16,918 nucleotides of DNA, from assembly GCA_013297545.1 (NCBI GenBank), contig JAAFHH010000005.1:1-16918 (forward strand), given 5' to 3'. Source of the DNA: Alphaproteobacteria bacterium. Its GTDB lineage: Bacteria; Pseudomonadota; Alphaproteobacteria; Elsterales; Elsteraceae. Below are positions 1-8,100 of the stretch, piece by piece. Position 1 is the stretch's first letter. Each line of letters starts with the position of its first letter. The notes under the pieces are model-generated. The model was not told the origin of the DNA, searched no databases, and saw only the letters and a list, made by a program, of their open reading frames with translations. The position numbers and the translations under genes are program-made.

Positions 1-2
1 GG

Positions 3-968
3 GCGGTGGAGGTCGGCTGCGACATTGTGCGCGTCTCCTGCCCCGATGAAGACTCAACCCGCGCGCTGAAGGCGATCGTCAAAGCGGTCAGCGTGCCGGT
101 CGTCGCGGACATCCACTTCCACTACAAGCGCGCGATCGAAGCCGCTGAAGCGGGGGCTGCGTGCTTGCGCATCAACCCCGGCAACATCGGCTCGGCCGAG
201 CGGGTGCGCGAAGTGGTGAAGGCCGCCAAGGACCATGGTTGCTCCATGCGCATCGGCGTGAATGCCGGCTCGCTGGAACGCGACCTGCTGGAAAAGTACG
301 GCGAGCCCTGTCCGGAGGCGATGGTCGAAAGCGCGCTCGATCACGCGAAGATCTTGGAAGACAACGACTTTACCGAATTCAAAATCTCCGTGAAGGCGTC
401 TGACGTGTTTCTGGCGGTGGCTGCCTACCAGGGCCTGGCGGAGGCGTGCGACTACCCGCTGCACCTCGGCATCACCGAAGCCGGCGGGTTCCGCACCGGC
501 ACGGTGAAATCCTCGATCGGGCTTGGCATGCTGCTGTGGTCCGGCATCGGCGACACCATTCGGGTGTCCTTGTCGGCCGAGCCCGAAGAAGAAGTGAAAG
601 TCGGCTTCGACATCTTGAAGTCGCTGGGCTTGCGGCACCGCGGGGTCAACGTGATTTCCTGCCCGAGCTGCTCGCGCCAACAGTTCCAAGTGATCAAAAC
701 CGTGGAGGCGCTGGAAGCGCGGCTTGCCCACATCACCACGCCAATGACGCTGTCCGTGATCGGCTGCATCGTCAATGGGCCGGGCGAAGCACGGGAAACC
801 GACATTGGCTTCACCGGCGGCGGCAATGGCGTGCACCAGGTCTATGTCGCCGGCGTGCCGCACCACCGCTTGAAGGACGAGGGTATCGTCGACCATCTGG
901 TCGCCATGGTCGAAGCCAAGGCCGCCGAGATCGAAGCCGCGACGGCTGCTGCAGCAGCAGCCGAGTAG
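3..968 (+). CDS. ispG: IspG (GcpE), 4-hydroxy-3-methylbut-2-enyl diphosphate synthase, 5'-truncated
   Basis: This cytosolic iron-sulfur enzyme of the MEP isoprenoid pathway converts 2-C-methyl-D-erythritol 2,4-cyclodiphosphate to HMBPP. The reading frame is open to the left edge. By comparison with the E. coli protein (about 372 residues) roughly the first 50 residues lie outside the window, so the internal GTG at 6 is not the real start. Visible TIM-barrel motifs, numbered from that GTG, are VADIHFHYK near 33-41, LRINPGNIG at 54-62, RIGVNAGSLE at 82-91 and HLGITEAGG at 153-161. The [4Fe-4S] ligands are present: C219 and C222 in SCPSC, C254 in GCIVNGPGE, and E261. The C-terminus ends in an alanine-rich tail encoded by GCN/CAG-like repeats. 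The TAG stop is followed after 3 bases by hemA, which suggests cotranscription. Identity is certain. Confidence 0.97.
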   Translation, partial: AVEVGCDIVRVSCPDEDSTRALKAIVKAVSVPVVADIHFHYKRAIEAAEAGAACLRINPGNIGSAERVREVVKAAKDHGCSMRIGVNAGSLERDLLEKYGEPCPEAMVESALDHAKILEDNDFTEFKISVKASDVFLAVAAYQGLAEACDYPLHLGITEAGGFRTGTVKSSIGLGMLLWSGIGDTIRVSLSAEPEEEVKVGFDILKSLGLRHRGVNVISCPSCSRQQFQVIKTVEALEARLAHITTPMTLSVIGCIVNGPGEARETDIGFTGGGNGVHQVYVAGVPHHRLKDEGIVDHLVAMVEAKAAEIEAATAAAAAAE

Positions 969-971
969 CGG

Positions 972-2162
972 TTGACCACGACACTGCCGGAGGCGCTGGC
1001 TGTCGTCGGTGTCGACCACCGCGGTGCTGCGCTTGAATGGCGCGAGGACGCAATCGCGCGCGCGATCCCGCCGGGACAGCTGCCCGGCGTGGCGGAGGTG
1101 ATTGGGCTTGGCACCTGCGACCGGGTGGCTTGGATCGGAATCGAAACGGAACCCGGCAGCCTGCGCCGTGCGTTCGATGCGCGGGTCGGGCGCATCGAGC
1201 CCACGATCGATGTCTGTGGCGAGGCGGCCCTCACCCACCTGTTCGAAGTGGCCGCCGGCATGGCGAGCCATGTGCTGGGCGAACCCGAAATCCTCGGCCA
1301 ACTGAAGCACGCGCACCGGGAAGCCGTCGCGGCGGGCACCGCCGGCCCTCTGCTCGAGACAGTGCTGGCGGCGAGCTACAGTGCCGGCGCGCGGGTGCGC
1401 CACGAGACCAGCCTTGGCACCCGGCCGGTCTCATTGGCGTCGGCCGCGGCGCAAATCGCAGCCGAGGTGTTCGGCGATCTTGGCCCCGTGCCCGGCTTGC
1501 TGATTGGGGGGGCCGATATCGGCCTCGCACTCGCCGAGCGCTTGCGGCTCGCGGGCTTGCAGCGCTGGCATGTCGCCGCCCGTCACACAGCGCTGGCAGC
1601 CGATCTGGCGCGCAGCCTCGCCGCGACGATCGCCGCCTACGATCCCTTGGCCGCGACGTTGGAGCGCACGGATGTGGTGATCAGCGCGGTTGGCAGTGGG
1701 CGCTGCCTGATCGACCGCGCAACGCTTGCCCGGATCCAGCGCCAGCGCCGCTACCGGCCGCTCTATCTCATTGATGCGGCGATGCCGGCGGATATTGATG
1801 CGGCAGTCAGCGATCTCGACGGCGTGTTCCTCTACACGCTCGATGATCTGGAGCGCTTGGCGGCGGCCGGACGGGTCGGGCGGCAGGAGGCGCTTGCACC
1901 GGCGCAGCGGATCGTTGAAGAACAGGTGCGGGCGTTCCGCGCTGCGCTGACCGCGCGCGCGGCGGCACCCGCGGTGACGGCGCTTAGGCGCCACGCCGAG
2001 GCTTTGCGCCAGCAGGCCCTCGCGGACGCACCGGATGACGCAGCAGAAGCGACCCGGCGACTGCTCGCCCGCCTGTTGCATCGCCCATCAGAGGCGCTGC
2101 GCGCGGGCGATCCGGCGTTGGAAGCCGCACTCAGCCGATTGTTCGGCTTGACCGAGGAGTAA
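972..2162 (+). CDS. hemA: Glutamyl-tRNA reductase (HemA, C5 pathway)
   Basis: The family reduces glutamyl-tRNA(Glu) with NADPH to glutamate-1-semialdehyde, the first committed step of C5 tetrapyrrole synthesis. The 396-residue product has the expected length. The N-terminal catalytic domain shows VVGVDHRGA (11-19), catalytic Cys49 in GLGTCDRV, the conserved H89 in THLFEVAAGM, and GEPEILGQ (103-110). The ETSLGTRPVSLASAAA segment leads to the NADPH-binding domain (LLIGGADIG), and the C-terminal helical dimerisation region follows. The usual TCNRxE signature is changed to TCDRVAW, so Asn and Glu are replaced while Cys and Arg remain. The start is a TTG 3 bases after the ispG stop, because the family N-terminus begins only a few residues before VVGVDH and no ATG is available. 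prfA follows 5 bases after the stop. Most alphaproteobacteria use ALA synthase, so its presence here is notable. A bifunctional or inactive variant cannot be excluded. Confidence 0.93.
   Translation: MTTTLPEALAVVGVDHRGAALEWREDAIARAIPPGQLPGVAEVIGLGTCDRVAWIGIETEPGSLRRAFDARVGRIEPTIDVCGEAALTHLFEVAAGMASHVLGEPEILGQLKHAHREAVAAGTAGPLLETVLAASYSAGARVRHETSLGTRPVSLASAAAQIAAEVFGDLGPVPGLLIGGADIGLALAERLRLAGLQRWHVAARHTALAADLARSLAATIAAYDPLAATLERTDVVISAVGSGRCLIDRATLARIQRQRRYRPLYLIDAAMPADIDAAVSDLDGVFLYTLDDLERLAAAGRVGRQEALAPAQRIVEEQVRAFRAALTARAAAPAVTALRRHAEALRQQALADAPDDAAEATRRLLARLLHRPSEALRAGDPALEAALSRLFGLTEE
2155..2159 (+). promoter_or_regulatory. Shine-Dalgarno AGGAG fixing the TTG start of prfA
   Basis: AGGAG overlaps the 3' end of hemA and lies 8 bases before the TTG at 2168. 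It supports this non-ATG start and matches the RF1 N-terminus, since the residues that follow (SFDATIDRLL) align with the usual start of the family. Confidence 0.75.
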
Positions 2163-2167
2163 CCCAG

Positions 2168-3241
2168 TTGAGTTTCGACGCCACCATCGACCGCCTGCTG
2201 CAGCGCCACGCCGAACTCTCGGCGACCCTGGCGACCGAAGGCGGGCTCGACGGCCAAACCTTCGCCAAGCTGTCGCGCGAATACGCCGAACTCGGCCCCA
2301 CCGCCGAATCGGCTGGTGCGCTGAAAGCCGCCAAGCAAGAAGCCGCTGACTTGGCCCAGATGATCGCCGATCCCGCCATGGATCCTGAGATGCGCGCCAT
2401 GGCGGAGGAGGAATTCGCGGAGCTTAAAGCGAAGATCCCGGCACTTGAGCGCGCACTGCAACTCTCGCTGCTGCCGAAGGACGAGGCGGATGAGAAGAAC
2501 GCCATCCTCGAAGTGCGCGCTGGCACGGGCGGGGACGAGGCGGCCCTGTTCGCCTCCGAACTCTTCCGGATGTATGAGCGCTTCGCCCAGCTGCAGGGCT
2601 GGCGGTTTGAGGCGATGGAAGTCTCTGACACCGGCCTTGGCGGCCTCAAAGAAGGGATCGCCACCATCACCGGCCGCAGCGTGTTCGCGCGCCTGAAGTT
2701 CGAAAGCGGTGTGCACCGCGTCCAGCGCGTGCCGGCGACCGAAAGCCAGGGCCGCATCCACACTTCGGCCGCGACCGTGGCGGTGCTGCCGGAAGCCGAA
2801 GAAGTCGACATCCAGATCGACGAAAAGGATTTGCGGATCGACGTGTTCCGCTCCTCCGGCCCCGGCGGCCAGTCGGTCAACACGACCGACAGTGCGGTGC
2901 GCATCACCCACTTGCCGACCGGCATTGTGGTCAGCCAGCAGGACGAAAAATCCCAGCACAAGAACAAGGCGAAGGCGCTGAAGATCTTGCGCGCGCGCAT
3001 CTACGATGCCGAACGCCAGCGCTTGGATAGCGAGCGGTCTGCCAGCCGCAAGAGCCAGGTCGGCTCCGGCGACCGGTCCGAACGCATCCGGACCTACAAC
3101 TTCCCGCAAGGCCGGGTGACCGACCACCGCATCAACGTCACCCTCTACAAGATCGAAGCGGTGATGCTGGGTGAAGGCCTGGGCGAGCTGTTGGATGCGC
3201 TGCGCCAAGAAGACGAAGCCGCGCGCTTGGCCGATCTGTGA
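2168..3241 (+). CDS. prfA: Peptide chain release factor 1 (RF1)
   Basis: RF1 recognises UAA and UAG in the ribosomal A site and triggers hydrolysis of peptidyl-tRNA. The 357-residue length is typical. A helical N-terminal domain (about 1-110) is followed by EVRAGTGGDEAALF (115-128). The codon-recognition tripeptide is PAT at 189-191 within QRVPATESQGRIHTS, which is the RF1 rather than the RF2 (SPF) version. The catalytic GGQ is at 233-235 in SSGPGGQSVNTTDSAVR. Translation starts at TTG with a good AGGAG upstream. The TGA stop overlaps the GTG start of prmC by 4 bases, which is expected to couple their translation. PrmC methylates the GGQ glutamine, so the pairing is functional. Confidence 0.98.
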   Translation: MSFDATIDRLLQRHAELSATLATEGGLDGQTFAKLSREYAELGPTAESAGALKAAKQEAADLAQMIADPAMDPEMRAMAEEEFAELKAKIPALERALQLSLLPKDEADEKNAILEVRAGTGGDEAALFASELFRMYERFAQLQGWRFEAMEVSDTGLGGLKEGIATITGRSVFARLKFESGVHRVQRVPATESQGRIHTSAATVAVLPEAEEVDIQIDEKDLRIDVFRSSGPGGQSVNTTDSAVRITHLPTGIVVSQQDEKSQHKNKAKALKILRARIYDAERQRLDSERSASRKSQVGSGDRSERIRTYNFPQGRVTDHRINVTLYKIEAVMLGEGLGELLDALRQEDEAARLADL

Positions 3242-4101
3242 GGGTGGCGGCACACACGCTGCTGGAGGCCGCAACCGCGGACCTTGCCGCGGCGGGTGTG
3301 TCTTCCCCAGCGCTCGATGCGCGAGTCCTCTTGGCCGACGCGCTGGGGATCGCGCCCACCACCTTGCTGTTGGAACCGCACCGCGGCGTCGATCAGCTGG
3401 CGGTGCGGCGGTTTCGCTTGCGGCTCGCCCGTCGTGTCGCTCGCGAACCGATCAGCCGCATCCGGGGGGTGCGAGAGTTCTGGTCGCTGCCGTTCGCGAT
3501 CGCGCCCTCGGTGCTGGACCCGCGGCCGGACAGCGAGACCCTGGTCGAGCAGGTGCTGAAGCTCGCCCCGGCACCGGCGCGGGTGCTCGATCTCGGTACC
3601 GGGTCCGGCTGCTTGTTGCTGGCCGTGCTGCACGAACGGCCCCAGAGCTTCGGTGTCGGTGTCGACCAAAGTGCCAAGGCGCTGTGGATGGCGCGCAAGA
3701 ACGCCGAAGCGCTTGGCCTCGCAGCGCGCTGCCACTTCGGCCAGGGCGGCTGGCGGGCAGTCGGCGAGCCGCTGCACCTGCCGCGCCACAACGCACCGTT
3801 CGATGTGATCCTCTCGAACCCACCCTACATCGCGAGCGAGGAGATCCCGGGCCTCGACCCGGAGGTGAAGGATTTTGACCCGATCACTGCGCTGGATGGC
3901 GGGCCTGACGGGTTAGAGCCCTACCGGGCGATCCTGGGTGGCCTCAGGCCGTTCCTCGCCCCCGGCGGCCTGGTGGCGGTGGAAATCGGCTGGACGCAGG
4001 CAGCCGCTGTCTCAGCCCTGTTCGAGGCAGCCGGCTTGCGGGCCATCACCGTGACCCAAGACCTCGGCGGGCGCGACCGGGTGGTGACCGGGCGGGGCTA
4101 A
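3238..4101 (+). CDS. prmC: PrmC (HemK), release-factor glutamine N5-methyltransferase
   Basis: The enzyme methylates the glutamine of the GGQ motif in RF1 and RF2 using S-adenosylmethionine. The 287-residue protein has the family layout. A helical substrate-recognition domain (about 1-80) is followed by a Rossmann methyltransferase domain. The SAM-binding motif VLDLGTGSGC is at 116-125, and the diagnostic NPPY is at 194-197 in LSNPPYIASEE, followed by DPITALDGGPDGL. The GTG start overlaps the prfA stop (GTGA), so no independent ribosome binding site is needed. The TAA stop at 4099-4101 interlocks with the TAG stop of the convergent gene to the right. It is the last gene of the ispG-hemA-prfA-prmC cluster, and no intrinsic terminator is visible at the junction. 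Confidence 0.96.
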   Translation: MRVAAHTLLEAATADLAAAGVSSPALDARVLLADALGIAPTTLLLEPHRGVDQLAVRRFRLRLARRVAREPISRIRGVREFWSLPFAIAPSVLDPRPDSETLVEQVLKLAPAPARVLDLGTGSGCLLLAVLHERPQSFGVGVDQSAKALWMARKNAEALGLAARCHFGQGGWRAVGEPLHLPRHNAPFDVILSNPPYIASEEIPGLDPEVKDFDPITALDGGPDGLEPYRAILGGLRPFLAPGGLVAVEIGWTQAAAVSALFEAAGLRAITVTQDLGGRDRVVTGRG

Positions 4102-5111
4102 ACGAACCGCAGCCGCTGGCCGATGCCGAGGCGGTGCGCTTTCTCCAGCATCGCGTGGCCGAGTGCGATGTCCGACAAGGACAGGCCACGGTGCCAGAAC
4201 AGGATGGTTTCTTCCTCGCTCTGCCGGCCTTGTTTTAGACCTGCAACGATCTGCCCCATCTCTGCATGCAGGGTCTCGGGCGAGAGCTTGCCAGCGCGGA
4301 CATGCTGGCGCAGTGCCCCCAGATCGCCTACCGCGCACTGGCCCCAATCATCGACCACCAGCTTCGCCATGATGTCAGTCAGCGACAGTTCGACCGCACT
4401 CATGGTGCCATAAGGCACCACGAAGGCGCCGGGCTTGATCCATTCGGTTTTGAGCAGCGGCTCCGGCGCCAGCAAGCGCGACGCCTCAACGACGATATCG
4501 GCACCCCGCACGGTGCTTTCCCAATCCGATGTCGCGATCACGGTCTTGCCGAGATCGCGGGACAGGCGTGCCGCCGTCGCCTCCCGGCTCTCCGGCCGGC
4601 GCGAATGCAGGCGGATCTCATGGAAATCGAACAGGCTATCGAGCAGCCGCACATTCCAATAGGCCGACCCGCGCGCCCCGATGTGGCCGAGCACCTTGGA
4701 GGACTTGCGCGCCAGATACTTCGCCCCAATCGCGGTGACCGCACCCGTGCGCATCTCGGTAATCCCGGTCGCGTCCAAGAGCGCCTGGGGTGCCCCGGTC
4801 AGCGGATCGAACAGCGTGAGCACGCCGTATTCCGACGGCATGCCCTGCTTGTAGTTATCGACATAATCCCCCACCACCTTGACACCCGCCCGGTTGATCC
4901 CGGCCTTGATCACCCCGCGCAGCACGTTGAAGTGGCCCGGCACCCCGACGTTTGGGTGGAGGTGCACGCGTGGCTCAATCTCCGTCTCGCCCTGGCCTTG
5001 GGCCGCGAGCGAGGCCTCAATGGCGGCGAGGATTTCCGCGTCCGTCAGCGCCAAGAGCTCGATGTCCGGGCCATTGAGGAAATCGATGTAGACAGGTTTG
5101 AAGCCAGACAT
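4098..5111 (-). CDS. Ornithine cyclodeaminase/mu-crystallin family protein
   Basis: The 337-residue protein belongs to the NAD(P)-dependent OCD/mu-crystallin family, whose members include ornithine cyclodeaminase, alanine and other amino-acid dehydrogenases and imine reductases. Landmarks are R48 (EIEPRVHLHP), K78 (AGVKVVGDY), the RTGA signature at 121-124 in ITEMRTGAVTAIGAKYLARK, and a nucleotide-binding loop at 142-149 (GHIGARGS) leading into a Rossmann fold. The region where true ornithine cyclodeaminase carries GGD before the ELD-type segment reads PYGTMSAVELS, without that aspartate. Ornithine deamination is therefore not assured. ATG 5111 was chosen over the upstream in-frame extension because the extension is Arg/Pro-rich and unlike the family, and because GAGG lies just upstream. 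The gene starts 32 bases after the STAND NTPase gene and may be cotranscribed with it. The substrate is unknown. Confidence 0.85.
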   Translation of the reverse strand: MSGFKPVYIDFLNGPDIELLALTDAEILAAIEASLAAQGQGETEIEPRVHLHPNVGVPGHFNVLRGVIKAGINRAGVKVVGDYVDNYKQGMPSEYGVLTLFDPLTGAPQALLDATGITEMRTGAVTAIGAKYLARKSSKVLGHIGARGSAYWNVRLLDSLFDFHEIRLHSRRPESREATAARLSRDLGKTVIATSDWESTVRGADIVVEASRLLAPEPLLKTEWIKPGAFVVPYGTMSAVELSLTDIMAKLVVDDWGQCAVGDLGALRQHVRAGKLSPETLHAEMGQIVAGLKQGRQSEEETILFWHRGLSLSDIALGHAMLEKAHRLGIGQRLRFV

Positions 5112-5143
5112 GGTGCCTCGCGCGCAGGGGAGAGGCGTCGATG

Positions 5144-8100
5144 CTAGCCGAGCGGGGCGGGCGTGGCGATGGCGAGTTCGGGCAAGATCGGCTCGCCCCA
5201 GGCGGCTTCGAGGTTGACGTCGGGGCGGCGCTCCTTCAGCCACGCGATGATCGCCCAGACCGAGGCGTCTTCGGGTAGGCCGGTGGCTTCGGCGAGCAGA
5301 GACAGCTCATCGCGGTCAAAACCTGCCGGGTCAGCATAACCAGGATAAGACCGATAGCCGCGTTCATCAGACAGGCTCGCCCAGCGGGTTAGTCCAGCAG
5401 CGATCATCCAAAGTGGAATAGGCACGGCGAAATCAAGCAGGATCTCGAAGATTTCCGCTTGTTCGGAGGTGCGTGCCTGCCAGCTAAACCGCGCGGCAGT
5501 GCTGGCGCGATCAAGCTTGGCCTCGTTCTCGGGCAGCTGGAGTGCCAGGGACCGCAGGGCGGTGCACAGGGCGTGAGTGGACTTGATCTCGCGGGGTGTT
5601 GCGAAGGCAGCTTTGACTTCGGCTAGCAACTCGGTCGGTGTGTCAACCTGCGAAGCCAGCGCTGCCAGCGCTTGGCCGATTGCGAAGCTCTGCACTGGCG
5701 CGGTCCCTGAAAGCAGCAGATCAAGCAATTGAGCGAACAGGTCGTTCGCCTGATCAATCCTTGACGCGAGTGCCGTCAGCAGTGAACTAAGCCGCGATGC
5801 GAGATCTCGATCGGTGATACAACGGAGCAGGGCGAGCAGATCCTGGATCCGTCTACCCGGATCAGAAACGATGGCTGCGAAGCCGGCCAGCGCATCGGCC
5901 AGCGCCGCCGGGTGCTGTGAGTGCGGCAGCTCCTCAACGAGATCGTCGAACCGCTGGTCCGGCTCAGCCACCCGCGGCGCAAGGGCGCCCAAAATGACCC
6001 CGATGAGGTAGCGCTGATCCCATTCCAGCGGGCCTCGCACGGCGGCTAACAGGGTATCGAACTTGCGATCGGGTGCGGCCACGACTGGAGCAAGTGCTCC
6101 GAACATTGCCGCGAGCGCGTCGAGATGGTGCCGGCCCTCTTCGGCGAACACGATCTTCTCTAAACGTTTGTAGCGGCGATCTGGGTCATCGATGGCGCGT
6201 GCCGCGGACACCAAGGCATCCCAAGCGGTTGGCGGCCACTGCGCGCGATCGAGGAACTGAAAGGCTTGATACAGCGTATCAAGCACTCGCGCGGGATCGG
6301 TCAGTCGCACCGCGAGCGCCGCGATTGCCCCTTCCAAGACCTGCGTCTCGCGCCAGCTCGCGCGTGCGTTCTGCGTTGCTTGCAGCTGCGCGATCCGCCG
6401 CTCGGGATCACGGATCCGCGGGGCGAGTTCCGCGAGCACCCCACCAAAAGCGCTCGCAGCGCCCCGAGACACATAGACTGTGAGGTCGTTGATCACGGCA
6501 TCGAACAGCGTGTCTGGCTGAGGCATCGCCGGCGCGATTTCAACCAGCATCGGCCCGAGTAGCTCTGCATCGACAAGGTAGTGATCGGTCAACAGTGCCG
6601 CGCGCAGGGCATGAAAGCGCAGTTCTGAGTCGGTGACCTGCGGCGCGAGGACGGACAGCGCGCCATCAAAGAGCTGCCGCAGGCCTTCATTACGGGTCTT
6701 GCTGCGCGCCTTTAGCAGCACTGCTGCCCAACGGTTCGGTTCTGTTACGCGAGCCGCAAGCGCGATGAGACTGCGCGAAAGAGCGTCAAGTATGTTCCAG
6801 CTGCGGCGCGCTCCCATATCCGCAATCACCACAGCGATGTGATGGTCGGGCTCTGCGATGCGTTCAGCAAACGCGGCTTGGATGAGGCAGATGCAGGAGA
6901 CTTGGTCACGGTCGCGCGTTGTCAGCAGCCGCTCTCGAAGCGTACTATATCGCTGGTCGGGACCTGCGACGACATGCGCCAGTGCGATCAGCGGCTCAGA
7001 CAGTTCGAAGCGATGGTCTCGGTTGGTCGTCTCCAAGAATTCCGCAAACAACGCCTCAAAGCGTTCCTCTTTGTCGAGGAGCTGAGGCGCAACCGCTTGC
7101 AAGGCGTCGCTAAGGTCTTGGGTCGAGTCACCATCGTGGCGGACGCGAAACCCAACACGGATCGCTTGGAATGCGAACTCTGCTGGCATCGGCGATGGGG
7201 TGCGGTGCAGATCAAGCTGCAGCAACAGACGCACCCAGAACCGTGCCCGCTCCCTCCCGATTGCCGCCCAGTCGGCGATGCCCATTCGCGCGGAAACGCC
7301 GGTTCGACGCAGGTCGGACACCCCAAAGAGCGCTCTGACCAGGTACTCTAGGCTGTAGCTACACGCACTCTCGGGCCGGAATTGACTAAGATCGGGATCC
7401 ACAATCTGGTCGAGCAGGGCACTGCGCAGGATGGGATTGGCGGATGCGATGGCGTTCCACCCTGCACCGGCGTTCTCGTCACTCGACGCCATCGGCCACA
7501 GCGACGCCGCCTGCGTATACGCCAGCACCTGCCGTGCGTAGCGCGCTGCTTCCGGATCGCAATCCGGCATCGCGAGCATGATCTCAGCTTCGGCGACATC
7601 CGCCTCGCTCCACACCCGGCGCGGAAAGTCGCCGTCGCGGGCGCGGCCGGCGTGGCAGCGGGCTTGCCAGAGGTGGAGGGCGCGCACGGGTTCGAGCCAG
7701 CCGTGCAGGGTCGGCCAGCAGCGGATCAGGGCTTCGTGGGCGATCTCCACCGTTGGGCCGCTGGCACCGGCATCGGTGGTGAGCAGCCAAACCCCCTCCG
7801 CGGCGAGGGCGTCGACCACCGATCGTTCCAAGTCGGTGAGGGACGCCAGCCGCACCTTGCGCTTGGTGTCGCTGGCGATGCCAGCAGGCGAGACCTCGAC
7901 CAGGTGCAGGAACAGGGTGCGCGCGGCCACCGCATCGCAAGTTGCCAGTGCAGCGTCGGCTGCGGTCGCCAACAGCGCGGCGAGCGGATCTGCCAGCGGG
8001 TCGGCTGGATCAGCCTCCTGCAAGAACGCGGGCCGCGGCAGCGTGGCACTCGCCTCGTCGCGTGCGGCCCACGCCTGTTGCAGGGCGAACTGCGCCATCG

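Noticed and set aside
54..1403. Long open frame on the minus strand opposite ispG/hemA
   Set aside because: The translation is low-complexity and rich in Arg, His and Gln with no family signature. It is the antisense shadow of two certain genes in high-GC DNA.
1832..3274. 480-codon minus-strand frame opposite hemA/prfA
   Set aside because: It is fully antisense to conserved genes and has no recognisable motif.
5112..5243. N-terminal extension of the OCD-family protein upstream of its ATG at 5111
   Set aside because: The added 44 residues are Arg/Pro-rich, overlap the end of the STAND gene and have no family match.
5489..7099. Recent DNA-level tandem duplication or CRISPR-like array
   Set aside because: The 37-residue periodicity (111 bases) is visible only in protein. 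The DNA units are diverged and there is no repeat-spacer pattern.
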